A DNA stretch of 64,000 nucleotides from Amphimedon queenslandica (Eukaryota > Porifera > Demospongiae > Haplosclerida > Niphatidae). Positions 1 through 13,200 of the stretch are shown piece after piece. The notes under the pieces are model-generated. The model ran no database searches and was not told the origin of the DNA. It worked only from the letters and a program-made list of their open reading frames with translations. The DNA lies in contig NW_003546417.1 of NCBI RefSeq assembly GCF_000090795.2, positions 3,836 to 67,835 of the forward strand, given 5' to 3'. Each line of letters starts with the position of its first letter. The first letter of the stretch is position 1. A program made the translations under genes and the position numbers.

Positions 1-2596
1 AGATTACTGGTACGTGTGTTTTCACGTAGGGCTACAGTCTGTTTAGCTGAACATTTCTCATCATAAGAAGCAGGGGCACCATTCTGAGCATAAGCACCAA
101 CTGATATAGCATATATACTCTGGGAATAACCATCAGCTGCACAAGTGTCAAACTCAAACCCTCCTCCATTTCCAGCAGCAAATGTAACAATGTTCCCCCT
201 ACCATTTCTCCCCTATTGTAATTAATTATAATTATTTGTAAAATTTATGCATTCTTTGTTGCAATATTCTTTCCTACCATTTCAGCTCCTTCTTTCAATG
301 CTAGTGATGACAGGTATCCTGGCCCACCAATAGTGAAACCCGAATCAGGTGGTCCCCAACTGTTACTGTAAATATCAATATTGTCACGAGAATAACTGAG
401 AGCAGATGAAACAGTTATATCTGTGATATCTCCTCCCAATAAACGAAGACCTGTTATAATTAGATAGGTAATGAATGGATAAAGCATATGAATTCAATCC
501 CCTTACCTGCCACAGAGGCATTATAAGCTACACCTACTCCACAAACATTATTATCCCGGGCCATGACAATTTCACCAGCACAAGCAGTTCCATGAGACGA
601 TCCACTTGGAGGAGAAGGATCACTAATATTTTCATTAAAATTATAACTGGAAGCTGACACCTACAAGTATATCAAAATAAAAAGAGGGAGAGGGGGGAGA
701 TGAAAATTAAAATATATAAACTAAACAAAATGTATTTTATCGGTAACTAACAAAATAATATTTATGATAAAATATTTATAATAATAATAAATAATATTTA
801 GTACTAATTAAGTTAATTTATAAATACTGTATAGCTGGAAAAGTTTGAGGGAATTATATTTTTGCAATTTTAAAAACCAATATAGCAAAATTTGATATTT
901 GTGGAATTTAATTTTGTTGGTGTAGGAGTGAACTGTTGATACATCCATTACCTATAATGCTTTGTGGAATTAAATTATGTGCTTTTATGACGAACGGCAA
1001 ACAGCAAAATTGAATTCCAGCAAACATTTCCAGCTATACGGTAATCAAAATATTTAGCATAACTTGGCAAGCTTGTAAGTCCATTCATAAAATTGATTAT
1101 CTCAATGCTCACTTACATAGTTATTCCTCAGGTCAGTATGATTATGTTGCACTCCTACACAAAAATGACTAATGTGAGTACTAGAACAACTATATCATCT
1201 TACCATCATCCACGACACCAACTAATATTCCATTTCCAGTATATCCTTGTATCCATGCTGGTTCTGCATTCAGATCAAGGTAAAGGTTTGTCTCATTAGT
1301 CTGACCAGTATTGTTCTACAATAAAAATTCCAGCTCTGAATAATCTCAGTCAACTTTCACTCCAATTGATAATGCACTATCTATTACTCATGATACTTCA
1401 CTCCAATTGATCCTATCTATTATACTATTTATGATGTTACTTACAACTGTCCACTGACTACACCACAGTGGATCTGTCTGACATGTTGGTTGAATATACT
1501 TCTTTTCCCAGTTGTGCAAACTCTGCTGCTGTACATACCCTACCTACATGAATACGTAGTTATACTCTGATACAGTACATGTATATGTACTCAAGTATAA
1601 AAAAAGGATATTAACTATTAATAACAATAATTACAAGCATGATATGAGACCAATGGAATGTATGTAGCATACTAATGAAAACACATTCCAGTAAAAAGGG
1701 TACATAAAAACATCCACTTTCTATGAAATGAGAGTAACGAGGAAAAGAAAGAGGAAATTAAAGAGAGGAAAATAAATGAAATAATGAGCACAAGAAATGA
1801 ATAATATTATAATAAGATAAACACATAAGATAATAGTACTCATGAGATTTAACGCATACAGCATAGTCCAGTAATAATAAAATGCCACATGATAGCTTTG
1901 CCATTATAAGTAAGGAAAGAAGAAGTGTCAAATTATACCACACAAATAATCAAACAAAATTACTTTCTTTGCGCTAAACCAAAATGTATTGGTACATGAG
2001 CAGAGCTATAAAATCTGCCGACTAATTTCTATATATATCCATTGTAAATGCAGTTAGAGCAGGAAGAACAAATAAACAAATATTTGTAAAGATCTGCAGA
2101 TAATTATTTTGCTGCCAGCAAAACAGCAACATGTTGCCAAGCATAGAACAGCTTCTTGACAACATTTTGCAACAGGTAGCTGCAAAATTTTCTAGCAACA
2201 TGTTGTCTAGTGTATGCTTGGCTTCACCTTTATCTCCGACTTGAGGGCAGTTGTCATGTATTGCACTTCAGTACCAGATTTAATGTTTTCATTAATGTTG
2301 TGAATAGAGGAGCTCATTTTGAAATGATAAATATTAGCAAAGGCACCAACCTGGCAATGATAACAATTAAAATATTTCATTAAGTGTTATTTATCTCTTA
2401 CTCTTCCCATGTTAGTGAAGCCATGTCTCTCTGCAATCTCATTAGCAGCTTCAATTCCACCATGAACCTCAACAGCCCAGCTATCAGTGAGGACTGCTAC
2501 TGGCAGTTGGGCCTGCCCTTCAATGTATGCACTAATATCAGCAGCAACAATACTGAGAGTAAGAGTTAGAGCTAACAAAAACAATGAGGAGGTCAT
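1..2596 (-). CDS. Furin/kexin-like proprotein convertase (partial, 3' end outside window)
   Basis: Secretory-pathway subtilisin-type endoprotease expected to cut precursor proteins after basic residues. Eight exons can be read on the minus strand, about 2596-2402, 2351-2226, 1546-1446, 1316-1203, 1160-1117, 659-508, 451-280 and 211-1. A hydrophobic signal peptide (MTSSLFLLALTLTLSIVAAD) leads into a prodomain with the WAVEVHGG block. The catalytic Asp lies in GILVGVVDDG, the catalytic His in SHGTACAGE, followed by the family block DIYSNSWGPPDSG and the oxyanion Asn in AAGNGG. The catalytic Ser exon and P domain lie left of the window. I start at 2596 because the signal peptide begins there; an in-frame Met 21 bases upstream (2617) is possible. 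At the expected R-X-K-R prodomain cleavage position I read only NWEKK. Confidence 0.85.
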
Positions 2597-2899
2597 CTTC
2601 TCCGACAATACCTGCACTCTGCGGAATTATGTTGTTTTATATACAACCACATTGATCTAGTTCATTGTCACACCCACTCACTTGATTAAACATACAAAAT
2701 TACTGGAATGGATTATTATGCTGATTTACTGCTTATAATAACAAGTCAGTGTTTGCTATAAGGACTGTATGACTTAGTATAAGAATGTTCTGTCACCACA
2801 AATTCTACATATTACTGATGATATCATTTATACAAAGGAGAACATAACCAATAGAAGCTACAACTTCTAACACATAAATTTAAAGGTGAATTATAGCTA

Positions 2900-5800
2900 T
2901 TAGTTCCTTTTTCCACGAGGTTTTCTACCATGCATACCCATTGTTCTCTTTCCACGTCCACCAGTTGTCATTGCCCCTCCCCTCACATTTTTCCTTGCAC
3001 CCTTGCGTTTATTTATCTGTCGCCTTTCCTTCATAAAATTAATTTTTTGTCTCTTGCGAAGGATCTCGTTCACGCTTTTAATCTCGCTCTTTACCCTCCC
3101 CCCTGACCCTCCTGCCCCTCTGGTTGACTGACGAGGATTAAATCGTCCTTTTCTTCTCGTAAATCCTTTTAATAAGTGACACATTAATTAGAATAACTTA
3201 TAATCTTACTATCAGGTGGAGTTTCGCTATCCATGGAATTACCTTCAACTTTGTTCTTTGTCTTCCAAGTTTGATATCTAAAGAGAGAAATATATTCACC
3301 TTCTTTAATTCACCCCCTCTCTCTCTTGTTCTTCTTACAATCCTGTTTTATATGTTGAGGATATCCACCTTCCACTTTCTGTCTTAATCTTTTTGGTGCT
3401 GCTCTCTTTTCCAGACTCTGTCACAAACCTCTTTCTCTTTCTATCCCTAAAACAATCAAACAATCAAATCTTCAATTACTCCTAATTCTTCTCTTTTCTT
3501 CCTTTGATTTTCTCTCCCTCCCTCCCTCTCTATATATATTATTACCATTTTCTTATTCTTTTTGCTTTTTGCATGTCATTATTCTCATCTCCTGTCAAAT
3601 CAAGTACAGCACTTGAAGCTGCTTCTTCAAAATGATCAATTGATAGACTGAAATAGAAAGAATTATTAATACACTTGTCAGTGAAACAGTAAAACAATAA
3701 TAATAGTATCATTGTTATATTTAATCATAAAAATACTTGTCCCTTCTCTTTCAATGATAATTGTCATACCCTTTCTCTGTGTGATGATCTGATGGTTTAT
3801 AATTAATGTAAGGCTGTGGAGCTGTCACTGATTCTGTAATAAATTTAAAAAATACATGCAATTATCACAAGAAATCTAAAAAAAATATTATATGTATGTA
3901 GGTTTAAAATTTAGTGGCTAGGTTACTAGAAAAAATAGGTTGCATAAAACATGTTTATGTATCAGAAAATGAGAACCATTTTAAAAAAATTGCAACAAAA
4001 CCAATTTTGTACATGTATGTCACATGTACCAAGAGTAGATTACCGTATGGCGGGTATATTTTGTCTGGAACAATGTTCGTTCTAGAAATTTTCGTTCGTT
4101 TTATCTTCGTTCTGAGCAGCCATTTTGCACACGTGGCATTGAGGAAACGCCCTTTTCGTTGGAAATGTTCATTCCACAAGGAATGAGAACAAAATTAAAC
4201 TCGAATGGAATATACCCGCTATACGGTATCTACTCTCACCATACTTTATCCAATCTAAGACCCACAATAGCCTTATCTTATAAGCTCAGCTTGATTTAAG
4301 TATTCTGAAGGGAGAGAATCCTTTGGAGGACTCTTCCTGATTTTTTACCCATGGACTTTCAGTAGGGCTAGGCAAATTATGCTTTACTTTTTACCTATTA
4401 TGGTTTTAGGCACTGCTCCAAATTCCATCCTAATATGCTTTGAAATGGATCCAATTATGCTCATTATTATGCTCATGCTTTAAGCTTGACTCAAATATCA
4501 ACTATCAAGTTACATACACGCACATGCATATGTTATAATTGTAATATTGTAATAATGCCAGCATCTGAAAATGTTTCCAGTGACTTTGAGTCACTGGAAA
4601 ATAGAATAGTCTGAGTCATTGGACTCACCACGCTTGCATAGGCAGGTACTAAGCAATTGGGTTGATAGTACTTGTACCACTCGCCATATTGAATTGAAAT
4701 CATGTGGGGCCCAGAAATTTTTGACCCATTATGCTCCAAATTATGCCAGCATAATTTGCCTAGCCCTGCCTTTCAGGACAAAACTGTCCTGAGCAAAAGG
4801 TTAAAGTTCACGGGATCCCCTCTTTGAGGGATAAACCTGATCCTCATATACCATGGTGTATGAGGAATTTCACTGGTGTATCATATATACAGTATTACAC
4901 CACTGTGTGGCCCTTTCATCTTATGGCTTCCTATAGTACAAGTACATACATGTATACATGTACATGAATATGTACATGCATACATGTGCATGCAAGAGTA
5001 GATTATCCACTCTTGCATGTGTACATACGTGTAGGTATGCATCTAATAAAAAATTATTAAAATGAAGAATTCTCTCCTAGTGATTATTGCCAGAATTAGG
5101 CCAAAATCCCTGTACTGGGTCTTTGGTCTGATTTTGAAGCAAATAAGAAATTTTAAATCTAATTTTAGCTGGAATCAGCTCATAGTGTATCAAAAAATGG
5201 ACAAGTAGCTAAACTAGCATCATGGGCAGTACATATTGTAATTTTTATTTTTGATACGATTTTTTCAAACTTCTTACTTTTTGATTTTTTCTTATATTCT
5301 TCAAAAGTTTGTAATCCTTTCAAATCATCAGCCATTGACTCACTGTCCCTTCTCTCTTCTCCTTTCTCTCTCTCCTCCTCCTTCTTCTCTTCTTTCTTCC
5401 TTTGATTTGATTTCTCTCTAAGCGTCATCACCACTTGATCATACTTGGCCCTGCATTTACAGTACCTCAAACTCTCATTCTCAGGTTTCCATACCCATAC
5501 CTCTTCGAGAGCATCACTTTCTTAGCCACACCTTTTGTGGTTGAGTTGACTTCAAATATCGTCTGAAAATTAAGTCAAAATATCAACGTCTTTACAATTA
5601 AAACAATTACAATGTAATAGTAAAAAATAATAATAAAATCACATGTAATATTCACTTGCAATGGTTTGTAAGTCTTCAATGCACTTAACAATTCTCCTCT
5701 CTCCACTTGAGAAGTCAAGCAATGACTCCCTGTTTTAAAAGCCACACCCATTAATTACCACACCCCTTATTTAATTACCAAAGAGTGGGTGGGGATGGAG

Positions 5801-8800
5801 TGAGGTAGCAAGTTCTTTTGCTCTTCGGATTGACTCCGGAGATGAGAGATTACGAGACTTGATGTAATGCTTCATACCGTTCTCAGCAACTTTTCTAAGA
5901 GAAACCTACAGAAGAGGAAGAGAAAGGAAGAGAGGAGAAAAATGGCAGAGAAAGAGAAAAAAAAGAGAGGGGGAAAGGAGTACAATGTACATGTCAATAA
6001 TTATTAGCTAGTTACCAATTCTTCATTATTGTTGTGAAGTTTAATCAAGAGCTCATCTTCATCTTCAATGGCAATATGGGGAACAGACCCATACACACCA
6101 TCACACTCTATACAATAATAACAACAAAACATTAAAATACTGTATCCCTTCAACCATCTCTCCCTACCTCTCCCACTCAATCACACACAAATAAAAGAAT
6201 AATATATAAAAAGAATCAGTCCCACTTCTTAATCTCTCACTCTCTCCCTCCCCCCTCTCTCTCCCTCCCTCCCTCTCTCTCTCTCCTTACTGGAATGGCT
6301 CTCAGTGATTATATTTCTTCCCAGGAACAAGTGAAGGTCAACAACATAAGCTCCTTCATCAGGAGACACTAGAGAATAGGCTGTACCTGCTCTCCCTGCC
6401 CTAGCCACCCTACCTGTAATGGAATAAAACTATCATGCAAATGAATAAACAATAATATACATGTAATACATTATTCAAAGATTATCATTCCATCATTTTG
6501 CTTCCACCATTTCTGTTGGTCTTTTGCTGTTAACTGCAAAGCTCCACTCATTCAACCGTGTATTGCTTTAAGTTTCAGCATTCTCATGATTCTCTTGAGT
6601 AAGCAACATGCTCCCTTCCATAGGAAACATTGCTAATCAAGACTATTGCAAACATTGCAAACAATAGTAGTCACTGTTTTTTTATAGTAAAGCATAATAC
6701 AGGGCCAATGCCCATCCAAAAATTTGTAACTTATAAAGCTAAACTATATAATGCCTACTGAAGAATGGTTGTTATAAATGGTATAAATGTTGTCATATCA
6801 TCGTGGGTCCAAATTATTAAATTTACTTCCTGTGATGTCATAACCCAATTTATTATCAGAAACTATTAACAATGATTCTCTCTCCTCTCTCTCTCTAGGG
6901 CTAGGCAAATTATGTTTCAATTTTTGCCTAATATGCTTTTAGGCACTGCTCCAAATTCCATCTTATTATGCTTTGAAATGAATCCAATTATGCCAATTAT
7001 TATGCTCATAGTTTAAGCTTTACTCAAATATCAACTAATCAAGTTACATGTGCATACATCTGTTATAATTATAATATTGCAATAATACAAAATGTTTCCA
7101 GTGACTTTGAATCGCTCCAAAATAGAACAACCTATGTCACTGGATTCATCATGCTTGAGTAGGTGGGTATTAAGCAGTTGGGTTGTTGTACTACTAGTAC
7201 TAACTTGTACCACTTCCTATAATGAATTGAAATTGTTTGGTCAGGGGTATAGTGCCAGAAACTTTTGACCCATTATGCTCCCATTATGCCAGCATAATAA
7301 CTTGCCCTATTATGCTCCAAATTATGCTAGCATAATTTGCCTAGCCCTATCTCTCTCTCTCTAAGCGCGTTTTGTGTTTCTTACCAACTCTGTGTACAAA
7401 CAGCTTTGCCTTTGAAGGAAAATGATAATTGATGACATTATCTAAGAGTGGAATGTCTATACCACGAGCCTGAGAGAGAGAGAGAGAGGAGGGGGAAGGA
7501 ATAACTTTAGCAGGTAAGAAAAACAGCTTACAGCAATATCAGTAACCAGTAGGACATTTGTCTTCTTATAAAGAAATTTACCAATTGAAATCTTTCGAGC
7601 TGCAAAAACACAATATAACCTTTATCCCCTCTCTTCCTCTCTCCTCTCTAATTCTATTCCTCTCTCCCCTCCTCTCCTACCTGTCTGATCCAATGATCCA
7701 TACACATAAGAGGAGTCAATCCCAGCACTGGACAGTATTTCCTTGAGATACTCCACGTGATGTTTAGTGGCTACAAATACGACCGACTGTTGATTAGGGG
7801 GTATCACTGAACGCAACAAATAAAGAAGAACAGCTACAAAATATGAGACGATTATTATAAAATGCACTACAATAAAATTCATTTCACATTCACATCAAAT
7901 TAATAGAACCATCTACGTGTGTAGTACAGCAAATTTAATTTTAAGTGTGTACCCAATAAAAAAATGAGGTTTAGTTTTGTAATGGCCCCAAGTGAAAGTC
8001 AATGGAGATGTTGTATTTAACTAGTACTATACATGTACATGTATATTACATGTTCAGATGTATAATTAAAGATAAATACAGTAATGGCGTGAAAACTGAC
8101 CGGTCTTATCATCAGATCTACAACTAAGGAAAGATAGCGAGAGTTGGTTACTCAATTTAGAGTCAACATCAAGTCGGATAAGGACTGGATCAGTTAAACC
8201 TGAAACATTTTAATATTAAAATGTACACGTGTATTGGACTACCTACCTGCTTTAGCAAAGTCAACTAACATCTTTGGGAGTGTTGCTGAAAACAAAAGTG
8301 TCTGCCTAAAAGAATAAAGATAAAAAAATAATAAAAGTAAGCGAGTAAAGGCCATCAACCAGAATTTGATAAACAAAGAGTATGAGCTCATACCGTATAG
8401 CGCTTTATTTTCGAGGAGCTAAACTTTCACTATTTTCGAGGTTAGCATGAAACCGCGAAATTAAAGATCCACAAAAATTTCAATTGCAATTAAAGGTGTG
8501 GCACTAACATTGCGAATCCGCAAAAATTATTTCCGCAAAAAAAATTGATTTTTATCAATCCGCAAAATTTTAGCTCCACAAAATTAAAGCGCTATACGGT
8601 ACATCCATTGGGCATTAATGTACATCACATTCACATACATATAACAAAGGTATTAGTGAAAGAGGCTAAGAGTGATATAGGACTCTGGCTGCATGTAATG
8701 TGAATGTACATGTATGTACAAGTACCGTTGTTCTGGTAGTTTGTGTATAATCTCATGGAGCTGCTCACTGAATCCCATTTCAAATAACCTGTCAGCCTCA

Positions 8801-10109
8801 TCAAACACAACATACTCAACATGAAGCAACTTCATGTCCATCTCCAGCAGCAAGTGTAGGAACCTTCCAGGAGTTGCTATTATACTAAGAGAATAAAAAG
8901 AATAATAATAATAATAATTCTTTATTTTTAATTATGAGAAATGTACATACCGTATAGCCACAAAGTTTCGAGGCAATAAACTTTCGCGAATCAGGCCACA
9001 AGTTTTTTTTTCGCAAATTAACTTTCGCGGTTCTTATTTTTAAGCACACGTGTTTATGGGCAATACGGATAATTTTACGGAATTAACTTTCGCGAATACG
9101 GAAAATCAGCAAAAACAGCGAAAGCTGTACCCTCGAAATTAAGCGGCTATACGGTATTATTGCAACTAATTGTGAATGCAAAACTCCCTTTCTTACATGT
9201 CAGGATTTTCATGTATTGTAGAAAACTGATCTTCAATCCTAAACGCATAAAAACATTAATAATTAACATGTTACATGTATGAATTATACATAATAATAAA
9301 AAATTACCTGTCTCCTCCTAATATTACAGCTGCTCTCAATCCAGTAAAACGCCCAAGCTAAAAAAATTTAATTAATATTATTGTAATTATTACAATAATT
9401 AATGTACTTCTTTTGTGAATTTCATTGTCTGCAGAGCCAGTTCCCTTGTAGGGGATAATATCAGACCCCTTACACCAGACACCTAACAATTAAATATTAC
9501 AATCTTTATATCTTTATTACTTTCTTTTCTCCCTTACCTGTGGCGAGTGTGATTTGAGTCTTTCAAAGAGCGGAATCAGAAAAGCTGCCGTTTTCCCAGA
9601 GCCAGTCCTTGCCATAGCCACAACATCCTTTCCATCCATTATCAAAGGAATAGTCTAAGAGCCAAGTAAGGGCTGAGAGGAGGTAAGGAGTAACTGACTT
9701 TTCTTTGTATTGGGGTAGGTACACGATATCCTTTCTTCATGACACCTTTATATACAGTATGACTCAATCCTAATGAGAGGGAGAGAGAGGGGAGGGAGGC
9801 AAACAATGTTAAATAACATGTACAAGTACAAAACTTGTGATTAAAAATTGACTGTGTAAAAGTATTGTAAAATAAATAAAAATCAAACAAAAACTCAGAT
9901 AGCCCATTCTTATAAAAATCAGTGATGGTGTACATGTACATACCCATTGACTGGAACCCGCCACTCCTTTTCTTCTTCTTGTTCTGTTGTAGGACTAAAC
10001 TCCTAGTGAATCCTCCTCCTCCTTCAGCCTCATTATCATCATCAGAATACTCTTCATCTCCCTCTCCATCAGTTTCTTCTTCCCAATCCTTTTCTTTAGA
10101 ATCAGACAT
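2900..10109 (-). CDS. DDX54: ATP-dependent RNA helicase DDX54 (DBP10 family)
   Basis: Nucleolar DEAD-box helicase of large-subunit ribosome biogenesis. About twenty exons read from 10109. After an acidic N-terminus come the Q-motif exon ([11 protein letters not shown]), motif I ARTGSGKT, motif Ia PTREL, motif II in [14 protein letters not shown], motif III SAT, then [27 protein letters not shown] and [13 protein letters not shown]. The DBP10-specific C-terminal block [18 protein letters not shown] (about 3760-3830) separates it from other DEAD-box proteins. A lysine/arginine-rich tail ends GRKPRGKRN at 2900. All catalytic motifs are intact. Introns carry two hAT-like MITEs, three TA-flanked MITEs and a satellite fragment near 5040-5170. 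It is divergent from ASPH, 135 bp start to start. Small exons between about 3250 and 5560 are less certain than the helicase core. Confidence 0.93.
4041..4228. mobile_element. TA-flanked MITE, CCGTATAGCG family, copy 1
   Basis: Non-coding element of about 190 bp in a DDX54 intron. It starts TACCGTATGGCGGGTATATT and ends with the inverse, AATATACCCGCTATACGGTA. The inverted repeat continues about 8 bases outward (AGAGTAGAT / ATCTACTCT). TA at both ends suggests a Tc1/mariner-like target duplication. An apparent ORF at 3914-4186 crosses it and is not a gene. Confidence 0.75.
4363..4768. mobile_element. hAT-like MITE, copy A
   Basis: A 406-bp non-coding element with terminal inverted repeats of about 20 bp: TAGGGCTAGGCAAATTATGC at the left, its inverse ending CCTAGCCCTG at the right. 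Flanking octamers are ACTTTCAG (4355-4362) and CCTTTCAG (4769-4776), 7 of 8 identical, which fits an 8-bp hAT target-site duplication. It contains no transposase. A second copy with the same ends lies at 6896-7349 in the same gene. Confidence 0.75.
5043..5175 (+). repeat. Fragment of the 187-bp satellite-like repeat
   Basis: One degenerate unit in a DDX54 intron. It has the markers AAAATGAAGAATTCTCTCCTAG, GGCCAAAATCCCTGTACT and GGTCTTTGGTCTGATTTTG, but the central palindrome has lost one arm. The 3' end runs into the neighbouring exon region near 5200. Confidence 0.6.
6896..7349. mobile_element. hAT-like MITE, copy B
   Basis: A 454-bp element with the same ends as the one at 4363. It starts TAGGGCTAGGCAAATTATG and ends GCATAATTTGCCTAGCCCTA. 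Both flanks read TCTCTCTC (6888-6895 and 7350-7357), as expected for an 8-bp duplication, although the insertion is in a CT microsatellite where this could arise by chance. The interior shares blocks with copy A, such as the stretch around AAAATGTTTCCAGTGACTTTGA. Confidence 0.75.
8391..8601. mobile_element. TA-flanked MITE, CCGTATAGCG family, copy 2
   Basis: A 211-bp element in a DDX54 intron, bounded by TACCGTATAGCGCTTTATTT and its inverse ending GCGCTATACGGTA. The subterminal parts (TCGAGGAGCTAAACTTTCAC and AATTTTAGCTCCACAAAATT) are also loosely inverted. It is non-coding. Confidence 0.75.
8948..9155. mobile_element. TA-flanked MITE, CCGTATAGCG family, copy 3
   Basis: A 208-bp element starting TACCGTATAGCCACAAAGTTTC and ending AAATTAAGCGGCTATACGGTA. 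It lies in the next DDX54 intron after copy 2, separated from it by one exon. It resembles copy 2 in its TTTCGAGG and AACTTTCGCG blocks. Confidence 0.75.
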
Positions 10110-10244
10110 GTTGACAGCACGTGGGTGATGTGGGAGTGGTCGTGTGGTTTATTAAGAGGTGTGTCACCGGAATTAGACAGGCCAGGGCTGCTCTGCGAGT
10201 TTGCTGTGGGTTTCGTGCAAGATTGCCAAGATACATACGAGGCG
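10110..10244. promoter_or_regulatory. Presumed bidirectional promoter, DDX54/ASPH
   Basis: Only 135 bp separate the DDX54 and ASPH start codons, which point away from each other. The stretch is GC-richer than its surroundings. I see no clear TATA box on either strand. A shared promoter is inferred from layout alone. Confidence 0.5.
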
Positions 10245-13200
10245 ATGGCTAGCTCTACTGTCAGACAGAGATCAGTGGGAGAGGAGCTAAAAGATAAAAG
10301 AAAAGGTAAAGCCATACTTTTTTGGCATGTCCTGAAATTAATAAGCAGCTTAGGCTGTATATATATAATCTTGAAAAGATGCATAAAAACTGTACTTTAC
10401 TCATTAAACTAAGAACTTTTTTGTTTTGATTTATTTGACAAGCACTACATAAATTAGCTTTTATTAATAATGTATTGTGCTAAATATTTGCAGTAATGAT
10501 CATCAATTAAATTTTACTTTACAGCATACTCTAAATCCAATGTCCTTTTTTATTTAGTGTGTGTTGTATGCTAATCACTGCTAACAATTATTAATTGAAT
10601 TATAGAGCAGCGTCACTTAAAGAAGATCAAGGACGATGCTGAAACAAAGCGAAAAAGAAAAATAATATTGTGGATACTAGCACTCACAGTTCTCCTCTCC
10701 CTCTCTGTCTATTATTATAATTATAAACCCTCCAAGGGAAGGCAGCAGACACCTTCTCCCATCCCCCAACAGGCTCCATCATCCGGTATCAATGACGCAA
10801 AGTCAAGCAATCAGTCTACTACAAAGAGCGAACCATCTTCAAAAAAGTCTCCATCAACGAAAGAACAATTGTCTAAATCGAAGTCTAAAAAGAATAAAAG
10901 TTCGTCCGAAAAAGTCTCGTCCAAGAAAGAGAAAGCCTTGCCCAAAAAAGAGAAGGCCTCACCCAAAAAAGAGAAGGCCTCGCCTACAAAATCTCAGAAA
11001 TCAGGCCCAGCTTCGAAAAGCAGGGAAGAGCTTTTAAAGACGAAAATCAGCGACTTACCAATCCTCCGTCGCCCCGTCCCCCCCAGCGACCCCGACCGAC
11101 CACTTATAATGGAAATACTCGAGGCAGACGACTATTTAAAGGGAGGCTACTACTCTGAGGCACTCGATAAATTCAAAAAGGTTCTAAAACGTTTTAAGCA
11201 GAGTCCCCGAGGTCTCTTAGGCAAGGCTCTTGCTTTAGAAGGACTGGGAAAGACCAAAGGAAGCATCAAGTACTTGGATAAAGCTATTGACATTTACTAT
11301 CAAATATCATTTGAGGCGAGCTCGTTGGCAAATGATGATATAAAATTAGCAGCGCTAATGGGACTAGCTGATTGCGCAGAGAGACGAGAGAAGACGACCA
11401 TGTTGATTAAAGCGTTGAAAAAAGCAGTTGTAATGGAACCAATGCACGAGGTATATGCCACTAAACTAGCCCAAGCATACATGAAAGGAGGACAGATGGA
11501 GGAGGCAGAGAAACTCCTTGAGGACGTCATTAATAAATGGCCAGGGAACTCTCTCGCCCACGCTAATCTTGGATACCTTCATTATAAAGGTGGGCGGTTT
11601 GATAAAGCAATGCCTCATCTTGTGAAAGGGCTGTCTGAAAATAGAGAGATACAAAAGAATCCAAAGTTTTATTTATATACCGGAGAGACTCTCTCAAGAT
11701 TGGACAAGACTGAAGAGGTAGGATGTAATAATTATTTTTTACATGCTGAATAGTGCATGGCCACAAATTTGCCAAATTTGTGACAAAAAATTTTTAGAAA
11801 TTCACCAAAATCTTACCTCTCCAAAATTATACTCTCCTCTCTCTCCTCCTCCTCCTCCTCTTATTCTTCAAGGCTGGTTTAGTATATGCTGAAGGTGTTG
11901 CTAGAGGTTTCTTTCCATCAGTTGATCAGAGATCACTGTACAATGAGCCTGACCTTGAAGCCAGGCCATGGTGGAAAGTGAACGAAGTGGGAGAGCAAGT
12001 CCTAGTTGAATTAGAAAAGATGGCACCTGTCCTGAAAAGGTACTATAATTGTTGCACTGTAGAATTTATTGTTAATTTTTGCGTGGAAAAGGACCTGGAT
12101 ATTGTCATGCTCTTGTACAATGTATCTCCTACTTAGCAAATCAATTCACATGTAATGCATCAGTTTCTTAAAAACTTATTATAAATTTATGCACGTACAT
12201 GTACATCAAATCAAGAACCCATTGTGTTTAAAAGTACTTATATATATTTGTTTTAAATTTTTTGAATTCTTATTTACTTCTTTTTCTCTTTTTACACCCA
12301 CCAGTGAGTTAATGTCAGCTATAGAGACTAATGCTGATATGTTCTCTGATGCTAATCAGACACAGATCATCCTCATATCAAAAGGAAAGTGGAACAAGAG
12401 ACCCTGTACAGTCCTACCCACTCTCTGCCAGCTCCTCCATAAAATGCCTTCAGCTACTAAATGTAGGAGAGGAGAGGTAAGCTTTTATTATGACTATATA
12501 GTAGTACAGATTTTGAAGTAACTTTAAAAATTTGTAAAAAAAATCCAAACTTGATTGGAATCAGCTCAAACTTTCTATGTAACATAAGACCATGTATATG
12601 TATCAGAAAAAGTTATAAAAATGGAGAATTCTCTCCTATCCATTTTTGGCGAAATTTGGCCAGAGTCACTGTACTATAGTACAGGGACTTTGGCCTGATT
12701 TTGGAGCAACTTAAAAATTTTGTAAAAAATCCAAACTTGATCGGAATCAGTTCAAACTTTCTACACGACATAAGAACATGTATATGTATCAGATAAAATT
12801 ATAAAAATGAAGAATTCTCTCCTATCCATTTTTGGCGAAATTTGGCCAGAGTCACTGTACTATAGTACAGGGACTTTGGCCCAATTTTGGAGCAACTTAA
12901 AAATTTTGTAAAAAATCCAAACTTGATCGGAATCAGTTCAAACTTTCTACACAACATAAGAACATGTATATGTATCAGATAGAATTATAAAAATGAAGAA
13001 TTCTCTCCTATCCATTTTTGGTGAAATATGGCCAGAGTCACTGTACTATAGTACAGGGACTTTTGCCCGATTTTGGAGCAACTTTAAAATTTTGTAAAAA
13101 AAATCCAAACTTGATCGGAATTAGTTCAAACTTTCTACACGACATGAGAACATGTAAATGTATCAGATAAAATTATAAAATAGACAATTTTCTCTTCGTC

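Noticed and set aside
3914-4186. Plus-strand 90-residue ORF
   Set aside because: It crosses a MITE within a DDX54 intron and has no family signal.
11757-11830. GCCACAAATTTGCCAAATTTGTG-like stretch, also loosely at 41260-41395
   Set aside because: Possible small dispersed repeat with inverted ends, but the two copies align poorly and borders are unclear.
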